NCBI GenBank assembly: GCA_016218715.1
Contig: JACRDG010000032.1
Coordinates: 62,001 to 126,000, forward strand
Origin: Desulfomonile tiedjei
GTDB lineage: Bacteria; Desulfobacterota; Desulfomonilia; Desulfomonilales; Desulfomonilaceae
DNA: 64,000 nt
Direction: 5' to 3'
Shown here: in pieces, positions 16,519-24,982 of the stretch
How the letters are laid out: each line of letters starts with the position of its first letter
How positions within the stretch are numbered: the first letter of the stretch is position 1
The notes under the pieces: generated by a model
The model's database searches: none
What the model saw: the letters and a program-made list of their open reading frames with translations, nothing else
What the model was told of the DNA's origin: nothing
Made by a program: the position numbers and the translations under genes

Positions 16519-17586
16519 ATGACCCAGCCGACACTTTCAGTCCTTATGCCCAACTATAATCACGCGCGCTTTCTCCGTGAGAGTATTAATGCAGTCCTGG
16601 ATCAGTCCCGGCGACCCGATGAGTTCATTCTCATCGATGACGCGTCCACGGACGACTCGTTGGAGATCATCGAGGAGTTCGCCCGCCGTGAGCCGTTGCT
16701 CCAGGTCATCCAACATGAGCGCAACCAGGGGGTGGTGTTTTGCATCAACCAGTTGCTGCGTAGTTGTTCGAGTGACTATTTTTTCTTTGCCGCGGCCGAT
16801 GACAAAGCGCTGCCAGGGCTCTTCGAGAAGTCGATGCGGCTCCTGTCGGATTACCCCGAGGCCGCGTTCTGCTCCTCTCTCGTCGAACGCATCAGTGAAC
16901 AAGGGGAAGGCATGGGCCTGCTGCCTATCCCCATGGTCTCTGAGCGGGCGTGCTATTTCACCCCGCAGGACGTGCGCGGCCTGCTGGGGAAATGGGGTTC
17001 GTGGATTCAGACGTTCTCCACCATTTATCGGAAAGAAGCGGTCGGCCAAGCGGGTGGTTTCGATAGAGAACTCGGCTCGTACTGCGACAGTTTTCTCTGC
17101 GAGATCATGGCGCTGCAGCATGGGGCTTGCTTTATTCCCGAGTGGCTCATGCAGTGGAGAAAAATGCCGGAGGGTTTTGCTTCAGCTACGGCAGCGGACG
17201 GAGAAAGGGCCTGCTCCTACATACAGCGTGCGGTCGCCATCATCTCCTCGGAGAACTATAAGGACCTTTTCCCGCCGGGGTACGCGAAGCACTACCGGAG
17301 CAGGAAGCTCTTTGCGCTCGGTTTCGGCACACTGGAACGCACCCGGGAGGTAGTGGACCACAGTCTCGATCAACTCTCCTTCGCACTTCCCGAAAAACAC
17401 CTCCTCGATCATGTGGGTTTTGGCCTGGCCCGGTTCTTTCTTCGGCTGTGGAGCTGTGCCTTGTCTTGGTACCTGCTGATCCGGAATGCCGACGCGGCGG
17501 TCCTATGGTCCATCGCGTCCTGGCTGTGGTGGAAATCCCGACGCGGATCACGCACAGGCTATACCACGACGCCTTCCAGGAAGTAA
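16519..17586 (+). CDS. Family 2 glycosyltransferase
   Basis: 355 residues from ATG 16519 (an upstream GTG at 16429 overlaps the previous stop and adds 30 residues). The GT-A domain opens with LSVLMPNYNHARFL, then EFILIDDASTDDSLEII and FFFAAADDKALPG, which supplies the DxD-like metal site. The C-terminal 70 residues hold a hydrophobic stretch (LARFFLRLWSCALSWYLLI) that may contact the membrane. It closes the carbohydrate cassette and probably transfers the modified sugar onto a glycan or glycolipid. Confidence 0.85.
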   Translation: MTQPTLSVLMPNYNHARFLRESINAVLDQSRRPDEFILIDDASTDDSLEIIEEFARREPLLQVIQHERNQGVVFCINQLLRSCSSDYFFFAAADDKALPGLFEKSMRLLSDYPEAAFCSSLVERISEQGEGMGLLPIPMVSERACYFTPQDVRGLLGKWGSWIQTFSTIYRKEAVGQAGGFDRELGSYCDSFLCEIMALQHGACFIPEWLMQWRKMPEGFASATAADGERACSYIQRAVAIISSENYKDLFPPGYAKHYRSRKLFALGFGTLERTREVVDHSLDQLSFALPEKHLLDHVGFGLARFFLRLWSCALSWYLLIRNADAAVLWSIASWLWWKSRRGSRTGYTTTPSRK

Positions 17587-17648
17587 TCTGGGGAAAACCT
17601 TCTTTGCATGAAGAAGTCTCACCCAAAGCTACTCCTTGGATTGCGACT
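17585..17648. repeat. Dispersed repeat family A, copy 1
   Basis: A degenerate palindrome: AATCTGGGGAAAACCTTCTT, a TGCA loop region, then GAAGAAGTCTCACCCAAAG and CCTTGGATTGCGAC. It aligns with the near-perfect copy at 58391-58464. It sits just past the glycosyltransferase stop and before the peptidase gene, where it may help terminate transcription. Confidence 0.6.
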
Positions 17649-17668
17649 TGGCATGAGAACCGACAACC

Positions 17669-19867
17669 ATGATAAAGAAACCTGCCAAGTTTGCTGCGCA
17701 CGCTATCGTGTGTATCTGTCTCGCAATCCTGAGCACCGATTCAATGGGACGGCAGGTGTCGCCTAAGCCGAACTCCCGGGTTCACCACGACCTGAAGGTT
17801 ACTCTGCATCCGGCAGAGCATCGTCTCAGCGCAGAGGACCGGGTCACCCTGGCAGAAGGTTCGGCCCACAGCTTTCATTTCGAGTTGCACGGAGGGCTTG
17901 AACCGAAGGCGGTCACCCTCGGAGTGACTCTGGTGAGAGAGTCTGAGCGGCAAGCAGAGGTCCCCGTCACGTCGTACCGCGTGACTCTTCCCCATGGAAC
18001 ACGGACATGCGACATCACCTACGAGGGAGAGATCTACCATGCGCTCCAGTCGCACGGGACGGAGACTGCCAGAGGCTTCCGTCACACCCCCGGCATGATC
18101 TCGGCCGAAGGGGTCTATCTCACTGGCGAGTCATATTGGTATCCCCGATTCGACGACGGACTGATTACCTTCGACCTCGAACTCAACCTGCCTGCCGATT
18201 GGGAGGCCGTCAGCCAGGGGGAGCGCACCTCCCACGATTCCCGGGACGGCTTCAAGTCGGTGCGCTGGGCGTGCACGCAGCCCCAGGAGGAGATAGCCCT
18301 GGCCGCCGCCCGCTTCTTCGAGTCTGCTCGGCCTGCGGGAAACACCGAAACGATGGTCTTCCTGCGCGAACCGGATGAAGCGCTGGCCAAGAGGTATCTC
18401 GACGCTACGGCCGTGTATCTGGCCATGTACGACACCTTAATCGGGCCGTACGCGTACAAGAAATTCGCTCTGGTAGAAAACTACTGGGAGACGGGTTATG
18501 GCTTGCCCTCGTTCACGCTCATGGGGTCGAAAATAATCCGCTTCCCGTTCATCATCGACTCTTCATATCCCCATGAGATACTGCATAACTGGTGGGGGAA
18601 CGGCGTGTTTCCCGATCCCCGCGGCGGCAACTGGTCGGAAGGATTGACCGCATATCTTGCCGATCATCTTATTAGAGAGCAGCGTGGCACGGCAGTCGAG
18701 TATCGCCGCGATGTGCTCCAGAAATACACCGACTACGTGTCCCGACAGAACGATTTCCCGCTCACCGAATTCCGATCGCGGCACAGTTCCGCCACCGAAG
18801 CGATCGGATACGGAAAGGCGCTCATGTTTTTCCACATGCTGCGCCTGGACCTTGGAGACGAAACCTTTCGCAACGGGCTCAGAGGGCTGTACCGCAACTA
18901 CAAGTTCAAGTACGCCCGCTATGACGACATCCGCAAGAGCTTTGAAACCGTTTCAGGAAAAGACCTTGGCCCCATGTTCGCTCAATGGGTCGACAGGACC
19001 GGCGCTCCGCAATTGAAGGTCACGAAGGCCAGGATGGAGAGAAGCGGCGACTCCTACGTGGCCACAGCGCTCCTCGAGCAGGTGCAACCAGGTCCTGCGT
19101 ACCGCTTGCGTGTTCCTGTGGCACTGACCCTGGAAGGGCAAGAACAGGCACACCAGACTTCAGTGCTGATGGAAGACAAGCGGCATGAAGCAGAATTCAG
19201 GCTTTCCCACAGGCCGTTGCGAATAGATGTGGACCCCGAGTTCGACGTGTTCCGCAGGCTCGATCGCGGAGAGATCCCGCCCGCCTTGACGCAGATCTTC
19301 GGGGCCAAGAAACTGACGTTCCTCATTCCCCGACCTGCGGACAAAACGATGAGAAACGCATATCAGGCGTTTGCGCAATCCTGGGCCGCGTCCGGCCCGG
19401 AGGCGGTGCAGGCAGTGGACGATTCAGACATGAAAGGCCTTCTCACGGACAGCCCGCTCATCATATTCGGATGGGAGAATCGTTTCCTGAGCGAACTATC
19501 GCCGGAACTGGCGAAATACGGAGTTCGCGTAACCGAGCAAGGCTTGACCATCGGAGAAAGCACATTCCCACGTGCAGACCACTCCGTGGTGCTGATTGTT
19601 CGGCGCCCGGGAGAACGCAATCTGGTTGCGGCCTGGGTGGCCAGCGATCGCGTGGACGCTCTTGCAGGGCTGGCACGAAAGGTCCCGCATTACGACAAGT
19701 ACAGCTACCTCGTGTTCAGGGGTGACGAGCCGGCAAACGTGCTCAAGGGGCACTGGCCGGTGTTTAATTCCCCCTTGTCGCTCTTCTTCCCAGGCGAAGA
19801 CGGCTCGATCTCGAAGGTGCCAATGGGGAAACTGATTCCGCGGAAGCCTTTAGCAGAGCGTCCGTGA
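17669..19867 (+). CDS. Exported M1-like (gluzincin) metallopeptidase
   Basis: 732 residues with an N-terminal signal-like hydrophobic segment (residues 8-25). Residues 30-240 are beta-rich, as in the N-terminal domain of M1 aminopeptidases. The zinc site is HEILHNWWGN (H302, E303, H306) followed by NWSEG with E324; the spacing between the second His and the Glu is 17 residues, one fewer than in classical M1 enzymes. A helical domain follows to about 470, then a C-terminal part (480-732) that I do not recognise. No GAMEN motif is evident at the N-terminal side; YETGYGLPSFTL-like sequence (WETGYGLPSF) occupies its place. Likely periplasmic. Confidence 0.75.
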   Translation: MIKKPAKFAAHAIVCICLAILSTDSMGRQVSPKPNSRVHHDLKVTLHPAEHRLSAEDRVTLAEGSAHSFHFELHGGLEPKAVTLGVTLVRESERQAEVPVTSYRVTLPHGTRTCDITYEGEIYHALQSHGTETARGFRHTPGMISAEGVYLTGESYWYPRFDDGLITFDLELNLPADWEAVSQGERTSHDSRDGFKSVRWACTQPQEEIALAAARFFESARPAGNTETMVFLREPDEALAKRYLDATAVYLAMYDTLIGPYAYKKFALVENYWETGYGLPSFTLMGSKIIRFPFIIDSSYPHEILHNWWGNGVFPDPRGGNWSEGLTAYLADHLIREQRGTAVEYRRDVLQKYTDYVSRQNDFPLTEFRSRHSSATEAIGYGKALMFFHMLRLDLGDETFRNGLRGLYRNYKFKYARYDDIRKSFETVSGKDLGPMFAQWVDRTGAPQLKVTKARMERSGDSYVATALLEQVQPGPAYRLRVPVALTLEGQEQAHQTSVLMEDKRHEAEFRLSHRPLRIDVDPEFDVFRRLDRGEIPPALTQIFGAKKLTFLIPRPADKTMRNAYQAFAQSWAASGPEAVQAVDDSDMKGLLTDSPLIIFGWENRFLSELSPELAKYGVRVTEQGLTIGESTFPRADHSVVLIVRRPGERNLVAAWVASDRVDALAGLARKVPHYDKYSYLVFRGDEPANVLKGHWPVFNSPLSLFFPGEDGSISKVPMGKLIPRKPLAERP

Positions 19868-19896
19868 GTGAGTGTCACCGCTCGCTTTCAAAATAC

Positions 19897-19950
19897 TAAT
19901 CTGGGGGAACGTCTTTGCACCAAGAAGCTCCCCTGCAGTTTCTCTTTTTT
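19897..19950. repeat. Dispersed repeat family A, copy 2; probable terminator
   Basis: The core ATCTGGGGGAACGTCTTTGC, a short loop and AAGAAGCTCCCCTG form a hairpin of family A; it is followed by TTTCTCTTTTTTT. The position, between the convergent ends of the peptidase and histidine-kinase genes, and the T-run make an intrinsic terminator for the peptidase gene likely. Confidence 0.6.
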
Positions 19951-19970
19951 TCGGCTTAGCGTCAACTGGT

Positions 19971-22900
19971 TCATTCCTGTGCGAGATCGAGCACTTCTCT
20001 CACCTTTCTCGCCAGGCCGTCCAACGTGAAGGGCTTCTGGATGAAGTGAACTCCACGGTCAAGAACGCCGTGATGCACAATGAAATTCTCCGTGTAACCC
20101 GATACGAACAGGACCTTCATGTCGGGTCGTGAGGGTGCGAGACGCTCGAAGAGGGTTTTCCCATCCATCTTCGGGAGCACGACATCGGTCAACAGCAGGT
20201 GAATACGGCCTTTGTGGCCTGCAGAGATTCTCTGCGCCTCTTCTGCATCCCGGGCGGGGAGAAGGACATATCCCAGCACCTCGAGCGCTTCGTGCGCGAC
20301 CTGCCGCACCATCTCCTCGTCTTCCACCAGCAAGATCGTCTCGGTACCTTGCGGCCGCGGTTCAGCGGCTATCCCCTCGGGCTCGTGCTCGGGGAGTTCG
20401 TCCACGCGAGGGAGATAGATCTTGAATGTCGTGCCACGGTCGACCTCGCTGTAGACCGAGACGTGTCCACCGTGTTGTTTCACTATGCCGTACACGGTGG
20501 AAAGGCCGAGACCGGTGCCCACTCCCTTTTCTTTGGTGGAAAAGAACGGATCGAAGATGCACGAGACCGTCCGAGCATCCATTCCATGTCCGTCGTCGCT
20601 CACCACAAGCATGACGTACGGCCCCGCGATGACGTCATCGCAGCTCTGAGAGTATTGCGCATCCAGGTCCACGTTTGCCGTCTCGATTGTGAGCGATCCC
20701 CCTTTGGGCATGGCATCTCGTGCGTTTACCACGAGGTTCATCAGGATCTGCTCGACCTGGGCCTGATCTGCACGCACCGCCCCAAGGGAGGAACGGCACA
20801 GCATCTTGAGTTCAATGTCTTCCCCTATTAGGCGTCGCAGCATCGGTTCGAGGCCCGAGATCACGTCGTTGAGGCTCAACACCTTCACGTCGAGCAGTTG
20901 TTTGCGACTGAACGCGAGGAGCTGCCTCGTGAGCGCGGCCGCCCGGTCGGCTGCTTGGCCGATCTGCACGAGCTTCCCGTATTGCGGGCTATCCTGAGGA
21001 ATCTGGTGCATCAGCAGATCCGTGTAGCCCATAACGACGGAGAGCAGGTTATTGAAATCATGCGCTACGCCGCCGGCGAGCCTTCCGATGGCCTCCATCT
21101 TGGCTGCCTGACGAAGCTGTTCTTCCAACCGCTTGCGTTCCGTTACGTCTACGGAAATACCGAGCACCGCCGGAATCTCCGATCCGGACTCAGTGAACGG
21201 TATCTCGGTCGTCTGCAGGATGTGCGACGCTCCGGCCGCGTCGATGACGAACTCTTCAGTGGTCGATTGGAAAGGGTCAGTCTCGATAACCTTTGGATCT
21301 CTCCCCAGCAGGGGACCCGCGCTCACCGAACCGGGATTGAGGTCAGCATCGGTCTTGCCGATGAGATCTTCGACCGTGGTTCCGTAAGCCTCAGCCACTG
21401 CCTTATTGGCGAGGATAAACTTGCCGTCTCGACCCTTGGCAAATATGAAATGAGGGACGAGGTCGATTACCTGCCTGAGGCGACGCTTGCTCAGCTCCAG
21501 AGCTTCCTCGTACTTCTTCCGTTCCGAGAAATCGGTGATAATACCCCGCACCCCGACGGTCGTACCTTGACTGACCACGGGAACGGAATGGACGAAACCG
21601 GGGAAGGTGCTGCCGTCTTTTCTCAACGCGACATATTCCCGACCCCCTTGAGGCTCACCAAGCATGGTTCGCTCGATATTGTCCCATGCCCTGGCCCGAT
21701 CCTCGGGAGCAATCAGTTGCAGGATATGGATGCCTCTCTCCAGGTCCTCGGGGGAGTAGCCCAAGGACTCAAACGCCTTACGGCTTGCGAACGTGACGCT
21801 TCCTCCCTGGTCCATCTCGAAGAAAGGTTGCGGGAGCAACTCGACGACCTCTCTGAATTTCTCTTCGCTTTGCCTCAAGGCTTCTTCTGTGCTCTTCCGG
21901 TCAGTGATATCCCGCGCAGACCCCTGGATGCCGACCGGACGCTCATCCTTCCTGAGAATGCGACTGGTAACTTCAACCCAGCGAGACGTCCCGTCCCCTG
22001 CTCGGATCCGGATTTCGTACGGGTCGGTTCGTTCGATCCCATTCTCAATTTTCCTCCTCATGTGCTCGACGGTTTGGGGCAAGTGTTCGGGGTACACGAG
22101 GTCTTTGAAACTGAGAGTGAGCAGTCGGTCTCGACTGTGCCCTAACAATCTTTCCGCAGCGCGGTTGGCTGAGGTGTATCTTCCGCGCAGGTCGTGCGTG
22201 TAGATGGCATCGCTGGCATTCTCGAAGAGGTCACGATACCGGGTCTCGCTTTCTCTCAATGCCGCCTCGACTCGTTTTCGTTCGGTGATTTCCTGCCGTA
22301 ACTTTCGATTGGAATCGGCGAGTTCCGCGGTTCGTTCTGCCACGCGGGTTTCCAGCTCCTGCCGCAACCTTTCATTGACGGCAAGCTGTTTCTTCTCATT
22401 GGTCAGATCTTCCATCAAGGCGAGCACGAACCTGTCGCGCATGATTCTTACGGATCGGAACGTCACGCGCGCCCATATGTTCCTGCTGCCGATCATCAGC
22501 ATTGCCTCACCGACTTTGGTCTTCCTCGTGGCGAAGACGGCTTCCACGAGTGACTGGATCCTCTCGGAAACAGAGGGCTTGGAGAAAAGCAGAGAGAAAG
22601 GTGTTCCCAGCTTGTCCTTGTAGGCGGGACTGATCTTGGAGCAGGCTTGGTTGGCGTACAGGGCGTTGTAGTTCTCGCCGATCAAGATTGCGGGAATCGG
22701 GAGTGCCTGTATGACTTGTCCGAACGTGGTCGCCCAGATATCGCCCCGCACATCGAAGCTTCCCGTGGTCGATACATCGTTTGTGAACAAGGCAGCCAGG
22801 TCTATGGTTTCGGTCTTGTCGTCCCTCAGATCCAGAGGAATCCGGCCCTGTTCATCCAGGAGAAAATCCAGCATGGGGGAAGGGTCATCGTCGGTAGCGG

Positions 22901-23000
22901 GCTTCCCAAAATCCTCTCCTCCCGGTTGTCTTTGGTCGCCGCGAAAGAACGGATCGATACCTTTGATTTGCTCGTTCTTCTTTCCATATTCGTCGTCCAT
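19971..23000 (-). CDS. Multi-PAS hybrid sensor histidine kinase with C-terminal receiver
   Basis: 1009 residues, no membrane span seen, so probably cytoplasmic. Order: N-terminal linker (1-85), PAS-like (about 90-200), coiled coil (205-255, RVAERTAELADSNRKLRQE), PAS (256-370), PAS-PAC (383-500), PAS-PAC (505-635), HisKA with phosphoacceptor H647 in GGVAHDFNNLL, HATPase to about 880 (NLVVNARDAM, DDGHGMD, GTGLGLSTVYG), and a receiver (895-1005) with D939 in LLTDVVLPKMDG and the KP pair in FIQKPF. It signals by phosphorelay, perhaps to a histidine phosphotransferase elsewhere; no response regulator with an output domain is adjacent. The ligand or cue is unknown. Confidence 0.93.
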   Translation of the reverse strand: MDDEYGKKNEQIKGIDPFFRGDQRQPGGEDFGKPATDDDPSPMLDFLLDEQGRIPLDLRDDKTETIDLAALFTNDVSTTGSFDVRGDIWATTFGQVIQALPIPAILIGENYNALYANQACSKISPAYKDKLGTPFSLLFSKPSVSERIQSLVEAVFATRKTKVGEAMLMIGSRNIWARVTFRSVRIMRDRFVLALMEDLTNEKKQLAVNERLRQELETRVAERTAELADSNRKLRQEITERKRVEAALRESETRYRDLFENASDAIYTHDLRGRYTSANRAAERLLGHSRDRLLTLSFKDLVYPEHLPQTVEHMRRKIENGIERTDPYEIRIRAGDGTSRWVEVTSRILRKDERPVGIQGSARDITDRKSTEEALRQSEEKFREVVELLPQPFFEMDQGGSVTFASRKAFESLGYSPEDLERGIHILQLIAPEDRARAWDNIERTMLGEPQGGREYVALRKDGSTFPGFVHSVPVVSQGTTVGVRGIITDFSERKKYEEALELSKRRLRQVIDLVPHFIFAKGRDGKFILANKAVAEAYGTTVEDLIGKTDADLNPGSVSAGPLLGRDPKVIETDPFQSTTEEFVIDAAGASHILQTTEIPFTESGSEIPAVLGISVDVTERKRLEEQLRQAAKMEAIGRLAGGVAHDFNNLLSVVMGYTDLLMHQIPQDSPQYGKLVQIGQAADRAAALTRQLLAFSRKQLLDVKVLSLNDVISGLEPMLRRLIGEDIELKMLCRSSLGAVRADQAQVEQILMNLVVNARDAMPKGGSLTIETANVDLDAQYSQSCDDVIAGPYVMLVVSDDGHGMDARTVSCIFDPFFSTKEKGVGTGLGLSTVYGIVKQHGGHVSVYSEVDRGTTFKIYLPRVDELPEHEPEGIAAEPRPQGTETILLVEDEEMVRQVAHEALEVLGYVLLPARDAEEAQRISAGHKGRIHLLLTDVVLPKMDGKTLFERLAPSRPDMKVLFVSGYTENFIVHHGVLDRGVHFIQKPFTLDGLARKVREVLDLAQE

Positions 23001-23077
23001 GACCTCCCCCGCATGCTCCGGCGATGAATTCCTGGATGCTCCCTGCGAAACGTGAACGAACCTACGCAGAGAAGTGA

Positions 23078-23740
23078 TTAACCGTCAGAAGGGAGGTGCG
23101 AGAACCTCTCAACAAACAGCCGGAGCTTGATCAAGTCTTCCTGTGAAATCTTGGTTATCTCGAATCCGGCGATAGGGAGATCCTCGGGTCCCGGTTGCCG
23201 AACCCAGCGGCATTGTGCTTCCAACTCGAAGGGCGCGACTTCGCCGAAGTCGTCGCCCAGAACAGCGAAGGTCTTGCGCTGGTTCACACAAACGTCGGTC
23301 CCGACCACCGCCAATCCGTGCTCCGAGATGTCTCGCAACAGGCATCTGCGGCCTGGATTATGGTGATCGAAAACGGTTATCGTCACGGTAGGGGCGTGTC
23401 GAGTATCTCGCCGAATGTTTACGATGACGCTATCGCTCGCTCCAGCATGCCGTCGGTCAAGGTCGGCCGCCGTCACCAATTTGCCCTCAATCAAGGCCTT
23501 CAGCACCCTTGCAAGCCCCCTTGCTGAAAGCTGGTGCTTATCCCTCAGCTCGGAGTCCGAGAGGCCCGCTTTCAAATCGGTCGCTATAGCGGCCGCGCGC
23601 GCGGTGCGTTCCCGAGCGACCTGTTGCAATATCCGGCGGACCTGGCCGGGGGACAGGCCGTACTTGTCCATTAGTTCAGTCTTGGACATTCCCCCCACCA
23701 GATCGATGACGATATCACGAGCTGGAATCTTTCGGGCCAT
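23078..23740 (-). CDS. PilZ-domain protein with two N-terminal helix-turn-helix-like repeats
   Basis: 220 residues. Residues 5-40 and 50-85 are two copies of a short unit (GGMSKTELMDKYGLSPGQV and AGLSDSELRDKHQLSARGL). The C-terminal half is PilZ-like: NIRRDTRHAP supplies the RxxxR-type element, and LRDISEHGLAVVGT the D/NxSxxG motif, which bind cyclic di-GMP in active members. Start ATG 23740 follows a run of G. It is divergently transcribed from a paralogue at 24107. It probably links c-di-GMP to transcription or motility; DNA binding by the repeats is inference. Confidence 0.75.
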   Translation of the reverse strand: MARKIPARDIVIDLVGGMSKTELMDKYGLSPGQVRRILQQVARERTARAAAIATDLKAGLSDSELRDKHQLSARGLARVLKALIEGKLVTAADLDRRHAGASDSVIVNIRRDTRHAPTVTITVFDHHNPGRRCLLRDISEHGLAVVGTDVCVNQRKTFAVLGDDFGEVAPFELEAQCRWVRQPGPEDLPIAGFEITKISQEDLIKLRLFVERFSHLPSDG

Positions 23741-24106
23741 TCCCCCCCCGATAACGTGGCATATATACGGTCAACCTATACATGGTTAGACTCCCTCCGT
23801 CAACTTTTAACGGCATGACAGGATGCGCGTAGCCGCGTAAGTTCGTCTTCCTATTGCCGATAAACGAGCCTGCCCACCGCGAAAACCGGGACGATCAAAT
23901 CAGTCTGATATTGTTTTTCGCAACGGCCGGAGATGTGGTATAGGTTGTGGTAGAGCGCACTGGGAGCGGACTCCATACTTGCGAGCGCTCCAGGGTAAGT
24001 CGACCGAAACTTGTAAGTATATCTCTACGTTGCCTGAGAAATCTGGGGCGGCAGTACTGCGCCGTTGACGCCATTCTCAATGACGTTCAGTATAGTGAAG
24101 GGGGGC
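23741..24106. other. Intergenic region between divergent PilZ paralogues
   Basis: 366 bp without a gene I can support. It is more AT-rich than the flanks and must hold two divergent promoters, but I could not assign convincing -35/-10 pairs. No repeat of family A or B lies here. Confidence 0.5.
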
Positions 24107-24694
24107 ATGACGGTGCGACGGAGAATCAAGGCGAAGAAAGTCGTGGCCGACATTCGCGCTCGACTGTCAGATTTCGAGTTGATGGACAAATACGAGCTTT
24201 CGCCGGAGGAGCTGCAGCGGGTGCTACACTGTCTCGCTGAAGCCGGTGTCATACGAAACGCGGAATTGGATGAGCGGGGGGCTTGGTTTGACGATCCGGC
24301 AAACCGCAGCGTGACGCGTGGGGTCCCCAGACATTATTTGAGGGTTGCTCCGTTCATACACGATCGCGAGAATCCGGCTCATAAGGGATTTGTCACAGAC
24401 CTCTCTGAAGACGGCTTCCGGGTCAGAGGCATCATGGCGTTCATCGGCGAAGAAAAACGGCTGGTGATTCACGCGAGCGATGTGTGCGATGTCGAAGATG
24501 TGGAGGTCCGGGCCACGTGCAGATGGCACAGGGTTGACTCCAGCGAGAGAGGACTTCACGAGAGTGGCTATCACATAGATCACGCCACTGCCACCGGTTT
24601 GGCCGGAATCAGAAGACTCATCGAGGTTCTCGGCCTCGGCGACCGGAACGCGAGACAGACCGGATCGAATCCTGCCGATTTCATCGACGAGTGA
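24107..24694 (+). CDS. PilZ-domain protein with one N-terminal helix-turn-helix-like unit
   Basis: 195 residues, paralogous to the divergent gene at 23740. One copy of the unit (ARLSDFELMDKYELSPEELQ) occupies residues 18-38, against two in the partner. The C-terminal PilZ-like part has VTRGVPRHYLR and VTDLSEDGFRVRG, the second matching the D/NxSxxG motif. ATG 24107 is preferred because GAAGGGGGG precedes it. Role as a c-di-GMP responsive regulator is inferred. Confidence 0.72.
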   Translation: MTVRRRIKAKKVVADIRARLSDFELMDKYELSPEELQRVLHCLAEAGVIRNAELDERGAWFDDPANRSVTRGVPRHYLRVAPFIHDRENPAHKGFVTDLSEDGFRVRGIMAFIGEEKRLVIHASDVCDVEDVEVRATCRWHRVDSSERGLHESGYHIDHATATGLAGIRRLIEVLGLGDRNARQTGSNPADFIDE

Positions 24695-24909
24695 GGCTTG
24701 TGGAAGAGCCTTCGCGCGCGACCGCTCCTACTGACGAAGCGGCGGCCATTCCGGGAAAGACGATCGCTATCCAAAACAACTCTCGGCCTCTGCCCTGCCC
24801 CTCGATGAACCTTATCCCAGGGAACCTATTCGAAAGCAGACTGTCTTGAAAAGCAGCCGGAAACGCGGTCGGCCACAGCGGCTGCGTCGAAACCGCGCTG
24901 TCTTCGCGG

Positions 24910-24954
24910 AGGGGCGTCCCTCTGGAAGGGAGATATTCCTGAGAGGGAACCCCT
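24910..24954. repeat. Inverted repeat before the ABC transporter gene
   Basis: AGGGGCGTCCCTCT (24910-24923) pairs with AGAGGGAACCCCT (24942-24954) across an 18-nt loop, with one mismatch and one bulge. It ends 28 bp before the transporter start and could act as an operator or attenuator. Confidence 0.45.
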
Positions 24955-24982
24955 GTAAACCAGGCCGGAAAGGCATGAGAGG

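Noticed and set aside
20898-22145. 415-codon open frame on the plus strand
   Set aside because: It is antisense to the PAS histidine kinase and shows no domain.
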